Shown: piece after piece, positions 1 through 8,103 of the stretch
Layout of the letters: the number at the start of each line of letters is the position of its first letter
How positions within the stretch are numbered: position 1 is the stretch's first letter
DNA from: Actinomycetota bacterium
GTDB taxonomy: Bacteria; Actinomycetota; Acidimicrobiia; Acidimicrobiales; Iamiaceae
NCBI GenBank assembly: GCA_016185275.1
Contig: JACPNX010000040.1
Span: 62,001-126,000, forward strand
Direction: 5' to 3'
DNA length: 64,000 nucleotides
The notes under the pieces: generated by a model
The model's input: only the letters and a program-made list of their open reading frames with translations
The model's database searches: none
Told to the model about the DNA's origin: nothing
Position numbers and translations under genes: made by a program

Positions 1-145
1 GCGCGTGGGGCGCCACGACGGCGTCGCCTCGGTGATCGCGACCTTGCGCGGGCACCCGCTGTTCGGCCACGTCACGCTGGCCCGCTCGGAGCGCAGCCCC
101 GTCGCCGCACTGGTCACCAGCCTCCTCGAAGGAGTTGGCGACTGA
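1..145 (+). CDS. PhoH-like ATPase, C-terminal end (partial)
   Basis: Only the last 47 codons are in the window; the reading frame begins at position 2 and stops at TGA 143-145. The tail reads [18 protein letters not shown] and then [11 protein letters not shown], which resembles the end of PhoH-family ATPases (the PIN-PhoH type), where a 'LFGHVTL..SERS' stretch closes the P-loop domain. The Walker motifs lie upstream of the window, so the assignment rests on this tail alone. Family members are cytoplasmic ATPases linked to RNA metabolism or phosphate stress. Confidence 0.55.
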   Translation, partial: RVGRHDGVASVIATLRGHPLFGHVTLARSERSPVAALVTSLLEGVGD

Positions 146-309
146 CGACCCTCGACGTGGGTAGGGGCTCGCCACCCGAGGACGCCCCCCGTTGCAGCCG
201 GTCGATGGGGTGATCGCAACACGCGCGTCAGCGATGGCGGGGCCATCGTCCAGTGGCACCACGGGATCCGTACACGACATGCCAGACAGTCCCCCCGGGA
301 GGCCCTTCG

Positions 310-624
310 ATGCCCGCCAACCTCTCCCGAGCCCTCCACCACTGGGCGCCGCAGTCCTGGATGGCCCAGGCGATGTGCAAAGGGCGGTCGGAGCTCTTCT
401 TCGCCCCGCACGCCGAGCGGCCGCAGGCCCGGGTGAGACGCGAGGCGCGCGCTCGTACGGTGTGCCAGACGTGCCCCGTGGTCTTCGAGTGCCGGCGCTT
501 CGCCAGGGACCACCTCGAGCACGGCTTCTGGGGAGGCGAGTCCGAGGAGGAGCGGATCCTGGCCGGCTACCCGGTGCCGAACCCCATCGGCGGCCGTAGC
601 CAGCGCACCTCAGCCACGGGCTGA
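310..624 (+). CDS. whiB: WhiB-family iron-sulfur transcription factor
   Basis: A 104-residue protein with the four cysteines of the WhiB fold: one in AMCKG, a CxxC in VCQTCP and one in VFECRR. They are followed by the turn motif GFWGG (usually GVWGG) and a basic tail. The cysteines are expected to bind a [4Fe-4S] cluster that senses redox or nitric oxide; WhiB proteins act with the primary sigma factor. I chose ATG 310 because GGGAGG lies seven bases upstream and the cysteine spacing then matches the family; the frame is open back to 253. It stands alone between the PhoH-like gene and an exonuclease gene. Which WhiB subgroup it belongs to cannot be settled by eye. Confidence 0.92.
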   Translation: MPANLSRALHHWAPQSWMAQAMCKGRSELFFAPHAERPQARVRREARARTVCQTCPVVFECRRFARDHLEHGFWGGESEEERILAGYPVPNPIGGRSQRTSATG

Positions 625-709
625 GCTGCCTCGGCCGACCGGCATCCGCGCCGGAAGCGACCCGATCGCGTAGCGTCCCGGCGACCCGATCGTCCGAGGG
701 GAAGGTCGC

Positions 710-1375
710 ATGGCTCGCCGCCCACCCGTCTACGGCCTCGACATCGAGACCGACACCACCGTCGACGGCCTCGATCCCGGCGTGGCGCCGGTGATCACGG
801 TGGCGCTGGCCGGCGACGGCTGGGTCGAAGTGCTCTCCGGCCGGGAGTCGACCATCCTGCTCGACCTCGACGCATGCCTGCGGACCTTGCCGGCGGGCGT
901 GCTGGCCACCTGGAACGGCGCCGCCTTCGACCTGCCGTTCCTGGCCGACCGCGCGGGACGGCACGGCCTCGAGCTCGGCCTACGGCTGCGCCACGACCCC
1001 GGGCTGAAGGTGCGCCGGCCGCTGCCAGGCCACGCCGGCGCCTACCGTGGCGCCTGGTACGGGCACCGGCACCTGGACGCCTACCGCGTCTACCGCAGCG
1101 ACGTCGGGCCTGCCCTGCGGGTGTCGTGCTCGTTGAAGTCGATCGCCCGGCTGGTGGGCCTCGTGCCGATCGAGGTGGACCGGGCCCACATCCACGACCT
1201 GAGCCACGAAGCCCTCCACGCCTACGCGGCCAGCGACGCCCGCCTCGCCCGGGACCTGGCCGATCGCCGCTGGGCCAGTGCCTCGCGCTTCGTCGACAGG
1301 GTCGGCGATCTCGTGGCCGCGGCGGCGTCGGGATCCCACGTTCGCGGCGCCGTCCCCCAACCCGGCGTCGCCTGA
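710..1375 (+). CDS. DEDDy-type 3'-5' exonuclease (RNase H-like fold)
   Basis: A 221-residue protein made of a single DnaQ-like exonuclease domain. Visible motifs are YGLDIETDT near the N-terminus (Exo I, DxE), WNGAAFDLPFL around residue 66 (Exo II, with its Asp) and YAASDARLARDL near residue 168 (Exo III, YxxxD). The Tyr in the last motif places it in the DEDDy group with family B polymerase proofreading domains and RNase D. No polymerase or HRDC domain is attached. A purine-rich ribosome site (AGGGGAAGG) precedes ATG 710. Substrate is unknown; a two-metal single-strand exonuclease role in repair or RNA processing is likely. Confidence 0.8.
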   Translation: MARRPPVYGLDIETDTTVDGLDPGVAPVITVALAGDGWVEVLSGRESTILLDLDACLRTLPAGVLATWNGAAFDLPFLADRAGRHGLELGLRLRHDPGLKVRRPLPGHAGAYRGAWYGHRHLDAYRVYRSDVGPALRVSCSLKSIARLVGLVPIEVDRAHIHDLSHEALHAYAASDARLARDLADRRWASASRFVDRVGDLVAAAASGSHVRGAVPQPGVA

Positions 1376-1528
1376 GGACCGGGCGGCGTCGCGGCCCGCC
1401 CGGTCCTCCCTCCCCGTTTCGTTCTGTCACACCCCCTTGCAACGATTGGGGCACGTGGCGCGGAGACCGCCCGGTTCGTGGCGCACAGGCGTGCGGCACC
1501 CCACACCGCCCGGCACCCGGAGGCTTCC

Positions 1529-2485
1529 GTGCCCGCGTCACCCCCCACCCGTCCGCGCTCGGCTTCCCGAACGGCCGCGGCGCGGAGCGCAACGTCCGCC
1601 CCACCCGCCGCCGGGCTGAACCCCGCCGGCCTCGCCCGCATCCTCGAAGACCTCGACGATGCGCTCGGCTACGACGCCGACCACCCGAGCTACCTGATCG
1701 AGCTGACCGGCCCGCCCGGCCACTCCGCGCGGCCGAGGCTGGCCGAGCTGCCCCCCAGCGTGCATCCCCTCCAGGTGCTGCTCGGTCACCGCGCGCCGGC
1801 GGAGTGCGCGGCCATCGGCGTCGTCGCGCTCGGCCGGGCCACGGTCCTGAGCGACTCCGGTGCGGACCATCGGCTCCACACCCGGTCCGCCGCGAGCGCG
1901 CCGGGTGTCGTGCGCGTCGCCCACCTCGTCGCTCGCACCGGCTCCTGCGCCGGCCGCCTCAGGCCGCTCGACCCGGCCGGTCCCAGCCGCGCCCTCACGG
2001 CTGGCACCGGGCGGATCGCCGACGCGTGCTCGCGCGCCTTGCGGCTGTCGACGCCTCCACCGGAAGCGCCCGTGCGCGCCTGGTTCGACGCCCGCTGGTG
2101 CGAGGCCCTCGTCACCGCGGTCGCCGCCCACCCTGCGGGTCCGTGGTCGTGGCCGGCACTGGCTGCGTGCCACCCCCTTCCCGAGGCAGCCGCCGCGTCC
2201 TCACCCGGCGCCCTTCCACCACTGGTGGCGGAAGCGGCCGCGTCCACCGACTGGGAGGCTGTCCGGCGCCGGGCCGCGGCGGGCGACGGCGTCGCCGGGC
2301 TCGACGGGGCCACCGTCGCCTGGCTCGACGCCGGCTCGTTCAGCCGCTTCGTGCTCGACGAGCTCCCGGCGCCGACCGAGGTCGTCGCCTGGCTCCGGCT
2401 CCTCGCAGGGCCCACCCCCGCCGGCCTCGTGGGGGCCGCGCTGGGCCTCCCGGGAAATCCCGGACCGGCCCGAGGTCCTGGTTAG
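1529..2485 (+). CDS. Hypothetical protein
   Basis: A 318-residue protein of unknown function. The start is GTG 1529, preceded by CCGGAGG; the frame is open further upstream but without such a site. The first 25-30 residues are Ser/Ala/Arg/Pro-rich and probably disordered. A folded part follows from about residue 35 (ILEDLDDALGYDADHPSYL), containing short helices and an Ala-rich C-terminal half with several Trp. No catalytic motif is visible. Strong third-position GC and many charged or aromatic residues support it as a real gene. Its last 45 codons are duplicated 974 bp downstream, beyond the lipoprotein gene. Confidence 0.7.
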   Translation: MPASPPTRPRSASRTAAARSATSAPPAAGLNPAGLARILEDLDDALGYDADHPSYLIELTGPPGHSARPRLAELPPSVHPLQVLLGHRAPAECAAIGVVALGRATVLSDSGADHRLHTRSAASAPGVVRVAHLVARTGSCAGRLRPLDPAGPSRALTAGTGRIADACSRALRLSTPPPEAPVRAWFDARWCEALVTAVAAHPAGPWSWPALAACHPLPEAAAASSPGALPPLVAEAAASTDWEAVRRRAAAGDGVAGLDGATVAWLDAGSFSRFVLDELPAPTEVVAWLRLLAGPTPAGLVGAALGLPGNPGPARGPG

Positions 2486-2494
2486 CTTCGAACC
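2351..2494 (+). repeat. Copy 1 of a 144-bp direct repeat
   Basis: This is the 3' end of the upstream hypothetical gene, including its TAG stop and about nine following bases. Position by position it matches 3325-3468 without gaps. By my count about 17 differences fall in the first 130 bases, near 87 percent identity. Most differences keep the protein sequence similar, so the two copies are old or once evolved as coding DNA. Confidence 0.85.
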
Positions 2495-2542
2495 GGTCCG
2501 GGCGCCGGGAACTCCTTCGCCCGCCACCACGTCTCATCGGCT

Positions 2543-3226
2543 GTGTCGAGCTCACCGTCGACGCGGAGAGCATGCCTCCCGTGCCCCCTTCTCGTGATCG
2601 TGACCTCGTTGCTGGTCTCGGGTTGTGGATCCGGGGTCCTCGACCGGACATCGACGGCCGCGGGGGCAACGACGCGACCGTCGATGGCTCCGGATTGCCG
2701 CCTCCCGATGATCCGACTGGCGAGGGACTTCGAATCGACGGCGGATCTCGTCCGACAGTCATTCGCCATTGCGCCCGCCACGGTCGAATCCATAGAACGC
2801 CTCCCAGGGAGTGGGCCCCCGGGCGAGATGGACATTCGGCTCGTCGCGAACATGTCGACATCCGGATCAGTGGTGGGCGCCAAACTGCCGACGACGTTCA
2901 AGCTCTTCTTCGGGTTGGCGGCCCGAGCCAACGGCGGCGAGGCGCAACTGCTCGGCCTCGAGTTCCACGAGATGGCAGTCGCTGACGTCTTGGTGGTCGC
3001 ACTGACGCCGCCCGATCCGACGACCGGGGAGTACGGGCTCGTCACGCTCAACGCCTTCTTCCTGATCACCGATGGCGTCGTCGACCCGGCGCTCTCCGCT
3101 CAGCGGGAGCGGTGCGCCGACGGTCGGACGAAGGCGGCGTTCGTCGATGCTGAGGGACAGACCGAGGCGGCGCTCATCGCGCGGCTGAGGAGGACGGCGA
3201 GCACCGTGCCGGGCACCGGCGGTTGA
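2543..3226 (+). CDS. Putative secreted lipoprotein
   Basis: A 227-residue protein with a signal peptide: basic N-region, hydrophobic core CLPCPLLVIVTSLL and the lipobox LVSGC, so Cys at about residue 28 should be lipidated after cleavage by signal peptidase II. The mature part shows no known domain. It reads as a mixed alpha/beta globular protein with two later Cys and a disordered Gly/Thr tail. The start is GTG 2543, with no good ribosome site, so the true start is uncertain. The gene lies between the two copies of the 144-bp repeat. Its codon use is a little less GC-extreme than that of its neighbours, which fits later arrival at this spot. Function unknown. Confidence 0.6.
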   Translation: MSSSPSTRRACLPCPLLVIVTSLLVSGCGSGVLDRTSTAAGATTRPSMAPDCRLPMIRLARDFESTADLVRQSFAIAPATVESIERLPGSGPPGEMDIRLVANMSTSGSVVGAKLPTTFKLFFGLAARANGGEAQLLGLEFHEMAVADVLVVALTPPDPTTGEYGLVTLNAFFLITDGVVDPALSAQRERCADGRTKAAFVDAEGQTEAALIARLRRTASTVPGTGG

Positions 3227-3285
3227 CCCATGGGTGGACCGACTTCCTGATCTTCTCGCGTCCAGATGTGTCATAGCCCCTCGCG

Positions 3286-3459
3286 ATGGTGGCCGACACG
3301 GGGCGGGGCGCGGCTCGGATCGGCATGCTCGACGAGCCCCCGGCGCCGCCCGAGGTCGTCGCCTGGCTCGGGCTGCTCGCAGGGCCCACTCCCGCCGGCC
3401 TCGTGAGGGCCGCGCTGGCGCTCCCGGGAAACCCCGGACCGGAACAGGGCCCTGGGTAG
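3286..3459 (+). pseudogene. Truncated duplicate of the upstream hypothetical gene's 3' end
   Basis: A 57-codon open remnant ends at TAG 3457-3459. From codon 14 it reads MLDEPPAPPEVVAWLGLLAG, matching VLDELPAPTEVVAWLRLLAG at the end of the protein encoded at 1529-2485. Similarity fades upstream of 3325. It has no ribosome site and no complete domain. It abuts the amidohydrolase start ten bases downstream, which suggests that the hypothetical gene once ended directly before that gene. Confidence 0.6.
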
Positions 3460-3468
3460 CATCGAACC
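3325..3468 (+). repeat. Copy 2 of a 144-bp direct repeat
   Basis: Partner of 2351-2494, offset by exactly 974 bp. It ends just before ATG 3470 of the amidohydrolase, so it supplies that gene's translation-initiation region. The remaining intergenic DNA between 3227 and 3285 shows nothing recognisable. Confidence 0.85.
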
Positions 3469-3469
3469 G

Positions 3470-5059
3470 ATGCCGCCCGACCCGGTCGATCCACCGGCCT
3501 CGCCGGACCGCCGGAAGCTGCTGCTCGCCGGGGGGTACGTGGCGGCCAACGTGGCGGCGCTGGCCAAGCTCGGCCGCCGCGGAGGGCCGCGGCAGGACTC
3601 CCGCGTGCGCACCTCCGGGAGCCCGGAGGACCCGAGAGGCTCGGCCACCGATGGGACGACCGCGCCGCCGCGGCCGCGTGCGCCCGCGCTCGACGATGCG
3701 CCTCCCCAGCCGGCCGGCGACCACCGCTACGCCGTCGTGCTGCGAGGGGGGCGGGTGATGGACCCCGACACCCGCTACGACCAGGTGGCCGACGTGGGCA
3801 TCGACGGCAACTCGATCACGGCCATCTCCGCCGAGCCGTTGCAGGGCGCACAGGTGATCGACGTGCGGGGCAAGGTCGTCGCTCCGGGATTCATCGACCT
3901 GCTGTCGTACGAGCCCGAAGACAAGGGCGCCTTCTTCAAGATCGCGGACGGGGTCACCACGAACCTCGGCATGCACGGCATCAACGCCCGGTCGAAGGAC
4001 TTCATCGCCCGCTTCAGCGGAACGTGTGCCGTGAACTTCGGCGGTGCCTTCGACGATCCGTGGGTGCGCAACACGATGTTCGGCCTCGAGGTCGGCCAGC
4101 AGGCTTCGCCCGACACCATCCGGGCGTTGGCCGACGAGTGCGCGCGCCAGCTCGACGAGGGTTGGATCGGCGTCGACATGGAGCCCGAGTACGTCCCGGG
4201 CACGACCATGGCCGAGATGGTCGCCCTGGCCAAGGTGGCCAAGTCCTACGAGGTGCCCTGCTTCTTCCACGGGCGCTTTTCGGGCTATCGCCAGAACCGC
4301 CCCACCCTCGAAGAGATCGTGAACGTCGCGAAGGAGACGGGCGCCGCGGTGCACGTCGAGCACATCATCTCGACGGGCGGCACCTGGGACATGCGCTGGT
4401 CGCTCGACTACCTGCAGAAGGCCCGCGACAGTGGCTACGACGTGACGGCCTGCATGTACCCCTACGACTTCTGGGCGACCTACCTGGGATCGACACGCTT
4501 CGGCCCGGGCTGGCAGGAGCGATTCCGCATCGGCTACGGCGACCTCCAGGTCGCGGGCACCGACGCCCGGGTCACGGAGGCGACGTTCCGGAGCTACCAG
4601 CGCCAGAACAAGCTGGTCGCCGCGTACGCCATTCCGGAGCAGGACGTGCGGACCTGCCTCCAGGACCCGACCGTCATGATCGGCAGCGACGCGATCCTCA
4701 CCGACGGCAACGACCATCCGCGGGCCACCGGCTGCTTCTCGCGCACGTTGGGACGCTACGTGCGCGAGACGGGCACGATCTCGCTGATGGACGCGCTGCG
4801 CAAGATGACGATCCTTCCGGCCAACCGGCTCGAGCGGCGCGTCCCGGCGCTGCGGCGCAAGGGTCGGCTGCAACGAGGGGCGGACGCCGACATCACGGTG
4901 TTCGACCCCGCCACGGTCCTCGACCGGTCGACCGTCGCCAACCCCGCCCAGGCATCGCAGGGCATCGACTACGTCCTCATCGGCGGCACCGTGGTGAAGA
5001 CGCCGGCCGGCGTCGACGAGTCCAAGCAGGTCGGCCAGCCGATCACGGGATCGTTCTGA
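3470..5059 (+). CDS. N-acyl-D-amino-acid deacylase-like amidohydrolase, probable Tat substrate
   Basis: A 529-residue amidohydrolase-superfamily protein. An N-terminal RRKLLLAGG followed by a hydrophobic Ala-rich stretch looks like a twin-arginine signal, and a disordered Pro/Thr linker runs to about residue 80. The small beta domain follows (VVLRGGRVMDPDTRY), then the TIM barrel. The start motif that is usually GFIDxHxH reads GFIDLLSYEP, so the first two metal-binding histidines are absent. HVEHIIS, GSDAILTDGNDHPR and LGRYVRETG match the D-aminoacylase subgroup. Either this is a subgroup with altered metal binding or it is catalytically changed. It overlaps the next gene by one base (TGATG), so the two are probably cotranscribed. 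Confidence 0.75.
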   Translation: MPPDPVDPPASPDRRKLLLAGGYVAANVAALAKLGRRGGPRQDSRVRTSGSPEDPRGSATDGTTAPPRPRAPALDDAPPQPAGDHRYAVVLRGGRVMDPDTRYDQVADVGIDGNSITAISAEPLQGAQVIDVRGKVVAPGFIDLLSYEPEDKGAFFKIADGVTTNLGMHGINARSKDFIARFSGTCAVNFGGAFDDPWVRNTMFGLEVGQQASPDTIRALADECARQLDEGWIGVDMEPEYVPGTTMAEMVALAKVAKSYEVPCFFHGRFSGYRQNRPTLEEIVNVAKETGAAVHVEHIISTGGTWDMRWSLDYLQKARDSGYDVTACMYPYDFWATYLGSTRFGPGWQERFRIGYGDLQVAGTDARVTEATFRSYQRQNKLVAAYAIPEQDVRTCLQDPTVMIGSDAILTDGNDHPRATGCFSRTLGRYVRETGTISLMDALRKMTILPANRLERRVPALRRKGRLQRGADADITVFDPATVLDRSTVANPAQASQGIDYVLIGGTVVKTPAGVDESKQVGQPITGSF

Positions 5060-6027
5060 TGGACGATCCGGCGGGGGCGGCAGCAGGGGCGTCCGCCGAC
5101 GGGTCGGGCCCACCGAAGGGCTCCGCGCGCGACGGCGACGAGGCGGCGCCGCCCGAACCGGCGCCGCCCGAAGCAGTACCGCCCGAACCACTACGGCCCG
5201 AACCGGCGCCCCGGCAGTCAGTTCCGCCCGAACCGACGCCGCGCGAACCAGTACCGCCCCAACCGGCGCCGCGGATCAGCGCGGCCGACGTCGCCACCGC
5301 GCTCGCCCGGGCCCGCGCCGCGTTCGCCCACCACCCGTTCCGACCCGACATGCCGGCGTGTCCCCATTGCGTCAGCGACGACGACATCGACGCGCTCGAG
5401 GGCCCGCTCGAGGACCTGAGGATCGACGTGCTGGCTCGCTACGCCGGCAAGGCGCTGACGACGTGGGGCGGCATCGCCGACTTCCGCCGGCTGGTGCCGG
5501 CTCTGCTGACCCTGCTCGCCACCGACCACCCCGCCGTCGATCCTCCGCTGGTGGCCGACAAGCTGCGCCGCGGCCGGTGGACGGCGTGGCCCGAGCCCGA
5601 GCAGGCCGCGGTTCACGAGGTGCTGCTGGCGTGGTGGGACGCGGGTCTGCAGGCCGCCCCCGGGACCGTGCCCCGCGCCGGCTACCGACGACTGCGCGCC
5701 GTCGCCGCCATCGAGCGCGACATCGGGCCGCACCTCGGTGTGTGGCTCTCCCGCCTGGAGGCCCGCGCCACCCCGGAGCCGTTGCTGCACCTCGTCGACC
5801 TGCTGACCGCCAGCGCGCTCGACCCCGACGATCCGGCCACCGCCGCAGGCCTCTTCACGGATCCCGCCGGCGACGCCGCCGGCCAGCTCACCGCGTGGCT
5901 GGTCACCGACCCCGTCCGCCACGCGCTGAACCTCGGCGTCGAAGGCCTCCATGGCACCCCGTTGGCCCGCCGGGCGGCCTCCGCGCGACGGCGCCTCGAG
6001 CGACTCCGGGTCACGGCCGCCGGCTGA
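5059..6027 (+). CDS. Hypothetical protein with Pro-Glu repeat N-terminus and CPHC motif
   Basis: A 322-residue protein whose ATG overlaps the stop of the amidohydrolase. Residues 30-72 are a repetitive PPEP-type linker (PPEPAPPEAVPPEP and variants). A folded region begins near residue 75 (ISAADVATALARARAAF) and carries ACPHCVSDDD around residue 96, a possible half zinc site, then many amphipathic helices with conserved-looking Trp (TTWGGIADF, AVHEVLLAWWDAGL). It has no signal peptide or membrane segment. Its last ten codons and stop are tandemly duplicated. No function can be assigned; coupling to the amidohydrolase is the only clue. Confidence 0.7.
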   Translation: MDDPAGAAAGASADGSGPPKGSARDGDEAAPPEPAPPEAVPPEPLRPEPAPRQSVPPEPTPREPVPPQPAPRISAADVATALARARAAFAHHPFRPDMPACPHCVSDDDIDALEGPLEDLRIDVLARYAGKALTTWGGIADFRRLVPALLTLLATDHPAVDPPLVADKLRRGRWTAWPEPEQAAVHEVLLAWWDAGLQAAPGTVPRAGYRRLRAVAAIERDIGPHLGVWLSRLEARATPEPLLHLVDLLTASALDPDDPATAAGLFTDPAGDAAGQLTAWLVTDPVRHALNLGVEGLHGTPLARRAASARRRLERLRVTAAG

Positions 6028-6068
6028 GCGACTCCGGGTCACGGCCGCCGGCTGAGCGGCCGCCGGCT
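5998..6068 (+). repeat. 28-bp tandem duplication across a stop codon
   Basis: A 28-bp unit at 5998-6025 is repeated exactly at 6026-6053, followed by a shortened 15-bp copy to 6068. The first unit holds the last codons of the upstream gene, and each junction carries its own TGA context. Confidence 0.9.
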
Positions 6069-6092
6069 GAGCGACGGTCCCCGGGGCCGCGC

Positions 6093-6509
6093 CTAGTCGG
6101 TCGAGTAGCCCGGCCAGAAGGTGCGTAGATGGTCGGCGAACTCCGCTCCCGAGGGTCCCTCCGTGGCGAGACCCTGCAACAGCCCGTTGACCAGGCAGCG
6201 GTACCAGGCGTCGATCTCCGGCGAGGACTGCCGGCCGATGGTGGCGGCCCGCTGCTCGAGCCGCTGGGCCAGCCGGTAGAACGCGTGCACGAGGTACTCG
6301 GCCATCTCCAGCGGCATCTCGGCCTTCCAGGTGACGTCCGAGCCGGACGCGGCGAGCGCCCGCCACTCGTCGAGGTAGCCCCGGAACGCGCTGAGCACCT
6401 CCGCCGGCACGTCGGCCGCAGGACCGGCGGGATCGCCGAGGACCTGGTCGGCGTACTCCACGTAGGCGCGCACGCTCGACGAGGGGACCGGCCCGACCGC
6501 CACCTGCAT
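6093..6509 (-). CDS. Hypothetical helical protein
   Basis: A 138-residue protein starting at ATG 6509. Sequence features are helical and amphipathic: VRAYVEYADQVLGD, FRGYLDEWRALA, EMAEYLVHAFYRLAQRLEQRA and a C-terminal FADHLRTFWPGYSTD. One Cys; no signal or membrane segment. The frame is open much further upstream, but only low-complexity Ser/Pro sequence lies there. I do not recognise the family. It is downstream of bsaP/bioB on the same strand, but a 209-bp repeat-rich gap makes cotranscription uncertain. Confidence 0.6.
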   Translation of the reverse strand: MQVAVGPVPSSSVRAYVEYADQVLGDPAGPAADVPAEVLSAFRGYLDEWRALAASGSDVTWKAEMPLEMAEYLVHAFYRLAQRLEQRAATIGRQSSPEIDAWYRCLVNGLLQGLATEGPSGAEFADHLRTFWPGYSTD

Positions 6510-6647
6510 GGTCGAAGCGTACGCCTCCGCCTTCCCCGGTGACGGTTCTCGACCCGCTGCTCGCCCGGGCGCGGCGGTGCGGTGACGGCGTTGCGCGGAC
6601 CCTCCGTGCAACTGCGAGCCGGCGGAGACGACGGAGGCGGGTGAGGT

Positions 6648-6732
6648 GGCGGAGCCGTCAGCCGGCGGAGGCGACGGAGACGACGGAGGCGACGGAGACG
6701 ACGGAGGCGGCGGAGCCGTCAGCCGGCGGAGG
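6648..6732 (+). repeat. 24-bp direct repeat flanking 18-bp tandem units
   Basis: The same 24 bases occur at 6648-6671 and 6709-6732; the second copy contains the stop codon of the bsaP-like gene. Between them, two copies of an 18-bp GGAGGCGACGGAGACGAC unit run in tandem. The 6510-6718 gap otherwise holds no gene I can support. Confidence 0.8.
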
Positions 6733-6898
6733 TGGCCACCTCGCCGTGGGTCGCGCAGCGCGCCCGGAAGCCGCCGGGTGTGACTCTGACCGTGAGGCGT
6801 CTCCCGCAGCGCCGGCAGAACCGGGGAGGGTCGAGCAGCCGGCCGCAGCCCGGGCAGGCGGCGTCCGGGCGCCCGCAGCCGCTGCACCAACCGGTCAC
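6719..6898 (-). CDS. bsaP: Biotin synthase auxiliary protein BsaP-like zinc ribbon
   Basis: A 59-residue protein with seven cysteines: CSGC and CPGC at the N-terminus, then RFCRRCGRRL and a later RCATHGEV. The segment PRFCRRCGRRLTVRVTPGG plus the Cys/His tail resembles the small protein BsaP that mycobacterial biotin synthases need. Its GTG overlaps the TGA of bioB (GTGA), which points to translational coupling and a shared role. It probably binds zinc or an iron-sulfur cluster and helps BioB reduce or rebuild its cluster. The extra N-terminal CxxC pair seems additional to what I remember of mycobacterial BsaP. Position directly after bioB is the strongest support. Confidence 0.75.
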   Translation of the reverse strand: MTGWCSGCGRPDAACPGCGRLLDPPRFCRRCGRRLTVRVTPGGFRARCATHGEVATSAG

Positions 6899-8043
6899 AG
6901 CACCCCGGTGAGGGAGCCGACCGGCATGCGCAGGTCGGCCAGCATCTGGAGGTCTTCCGCGGCGGAGCGGCCGAGGGTCGTCAGGTAGTTGCCGACGATG
7001 AGCGCGTTGATGCCCGACGTCATGCCCATGGCCTGCAGCTCGCGCAGAGTCACCTCCCGGCCTCCGGCGTAGCGCAGGATGACGCCCGGCAGCCCGAGAC
7101 GGAACAGCGCGATCCAGCGGATGGCCTCGAGTGGCCCGACGACTCCTCGATTCCCGAGGGGCGTGCCCGGGCGCGGGTTGAGGAAGTTCAGCGGCACCTC
7201 GGCCGGATCGACGGAGCGGAGATCCATGATGAGCTCGATGCGCTGGTCGACCGACTCGCCCATGCCGAGCAGCGCACCGCAGCACAGCTCCATGCCGTGG
7301 CGACGCACCAGCTCGCACGTCGACCGGCGCTCCTCCCACGTGTGCGTCGTCACCACCTCGCCGAAGAACGACCGGGCGGTCTCGAGGTTGTGGTTGTAGC
7401 GGTGGACGCCGGCCGCGGCGAGGCGGGCAGCCTGATCGTCGGTGAGGATGCCCGCCGACACGGCCACGTTCAGCCCGGTCTCGTTCCGCACGAGCGGCAC
7501 CAGCTCGAGCAGGCGCGACAACGTGCGCTCGTCGGGCCCTCGCACGGCGAGCACGATGCAGAACTCCGACGCGCCGAGGGCGGCGGTCTCCCGGGCGGCG
7601 GCCAGGACGTCGTCCGCCGCGAGCAGCGGCGTGGCCTTCACGGGCGTGTCGAAGCGGGCGGACTGCGAGCAGAAGTGGCAGTCCTCCGGGCAGCCACCCG
7701 TCTTGGCCGACAGGATGCCCTCCACCTCGACCTGCGGCCCGCACCAGGCGACGCGCACCTCGTGGGCCAGCGCGGCCATCGACGGGACCGAGGCGTCGGG
7801 CACCGCGGCCAGGGCGCGCAGCTCGCCCGCAGTGAGCAGGCGTCGCTCGTCGAGCAGCGCGGTCTCGGCCGTGCGCAGGACCCGCCGGGTCGCAGCCGGG
7901 TCGAGCGCAGCCGGGTCGAGGGCAGCCGGGTCGAGCGCAGCGGTGTTGCGCCCACCGGCACCGATACCGCCAGCGGCGCCGGGTCCTGGAGTCGCGCCTC
8001 GGCGGCGGAAGGCGACAGGTTGGCCCTGCGAGGTCGTCGTCAC
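6895..8043 (-). CDS. bioB: Biotin synthase (radical SAM)
   Basis: A 382-residue BioB that converts dethiobiotin to biotin. The radical-SAM cluster motif CxxxCxxC appears as CPEDCHFC near residue 119, with preceding VEGILSAKTGG. Other family landmarks are HRYNHNLETAR, a CCGALLGMGES stretch and FLNPRPGTPL. The first 50 residues are a non-conserved extension containing three AALDP units encoded by 15-bp repeats; initiation further in is possible, since the conserved protein begins near residue 55. It is coupled to the bsaP-like gene. No other biotin gene or BioQ/BirA-type operator is visible here. Confidence 0.95.
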   Translation of the reverse strand: MTTTSQGQPVAFRRRGATPGPGAAGGIGAGGRNTAALDPAALDPAALDPAATRRVLRTAETALLDERRLLTAGELRALAAVPDASVPSMAALAHEVRVAWCGPQVEVEGILSAKTGGCPEDCHFCSQSARFDTPVKATPLLAADDVLAAARETAALGASEFCIVLAVRGPDERTLSRLLELVPLVRNETGLNVAVSAGILTDDQAARLAAAGVHRYNHNLETARSFFGEVVTTHTWEERRSTCELVRRHGMELCCGALLGMGESVDQRIELIMDLRSVDPAEVPLNFLNPRPGTPLGNRGVVGPLEAIRWIALFRLGLPGVILRYAGGREVTLRELQAMGMTSGINALIVGNYLTTLGRSAAEDLQMLADLRMPVGSLTGVL

Positions 8044-8103
8044 GACGCCAGAACCTACCGACGGCGTGTGGCCACCTCCGAACGCGCCCCGCCGGCGCGG
8101 GCG

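Noticed and set aside
874-2985. Long plus-strand frame covering parts of three genes
   Set aside because: The product is almost only Arg, Pro, Ala and Gly, typical of a shifted reading of high-GC genes, and it conflicts with the exonuclease and hypothetical genes.
2867-5191. Very long open frame on the minus strand opposite the amidohydrolase
   Set aside because: In this GC-rich DNA antisense frames stay open by chance. Its product is His/Arg/Val-rich without motifs, and the plus strand encodes a recognisable enzyme.
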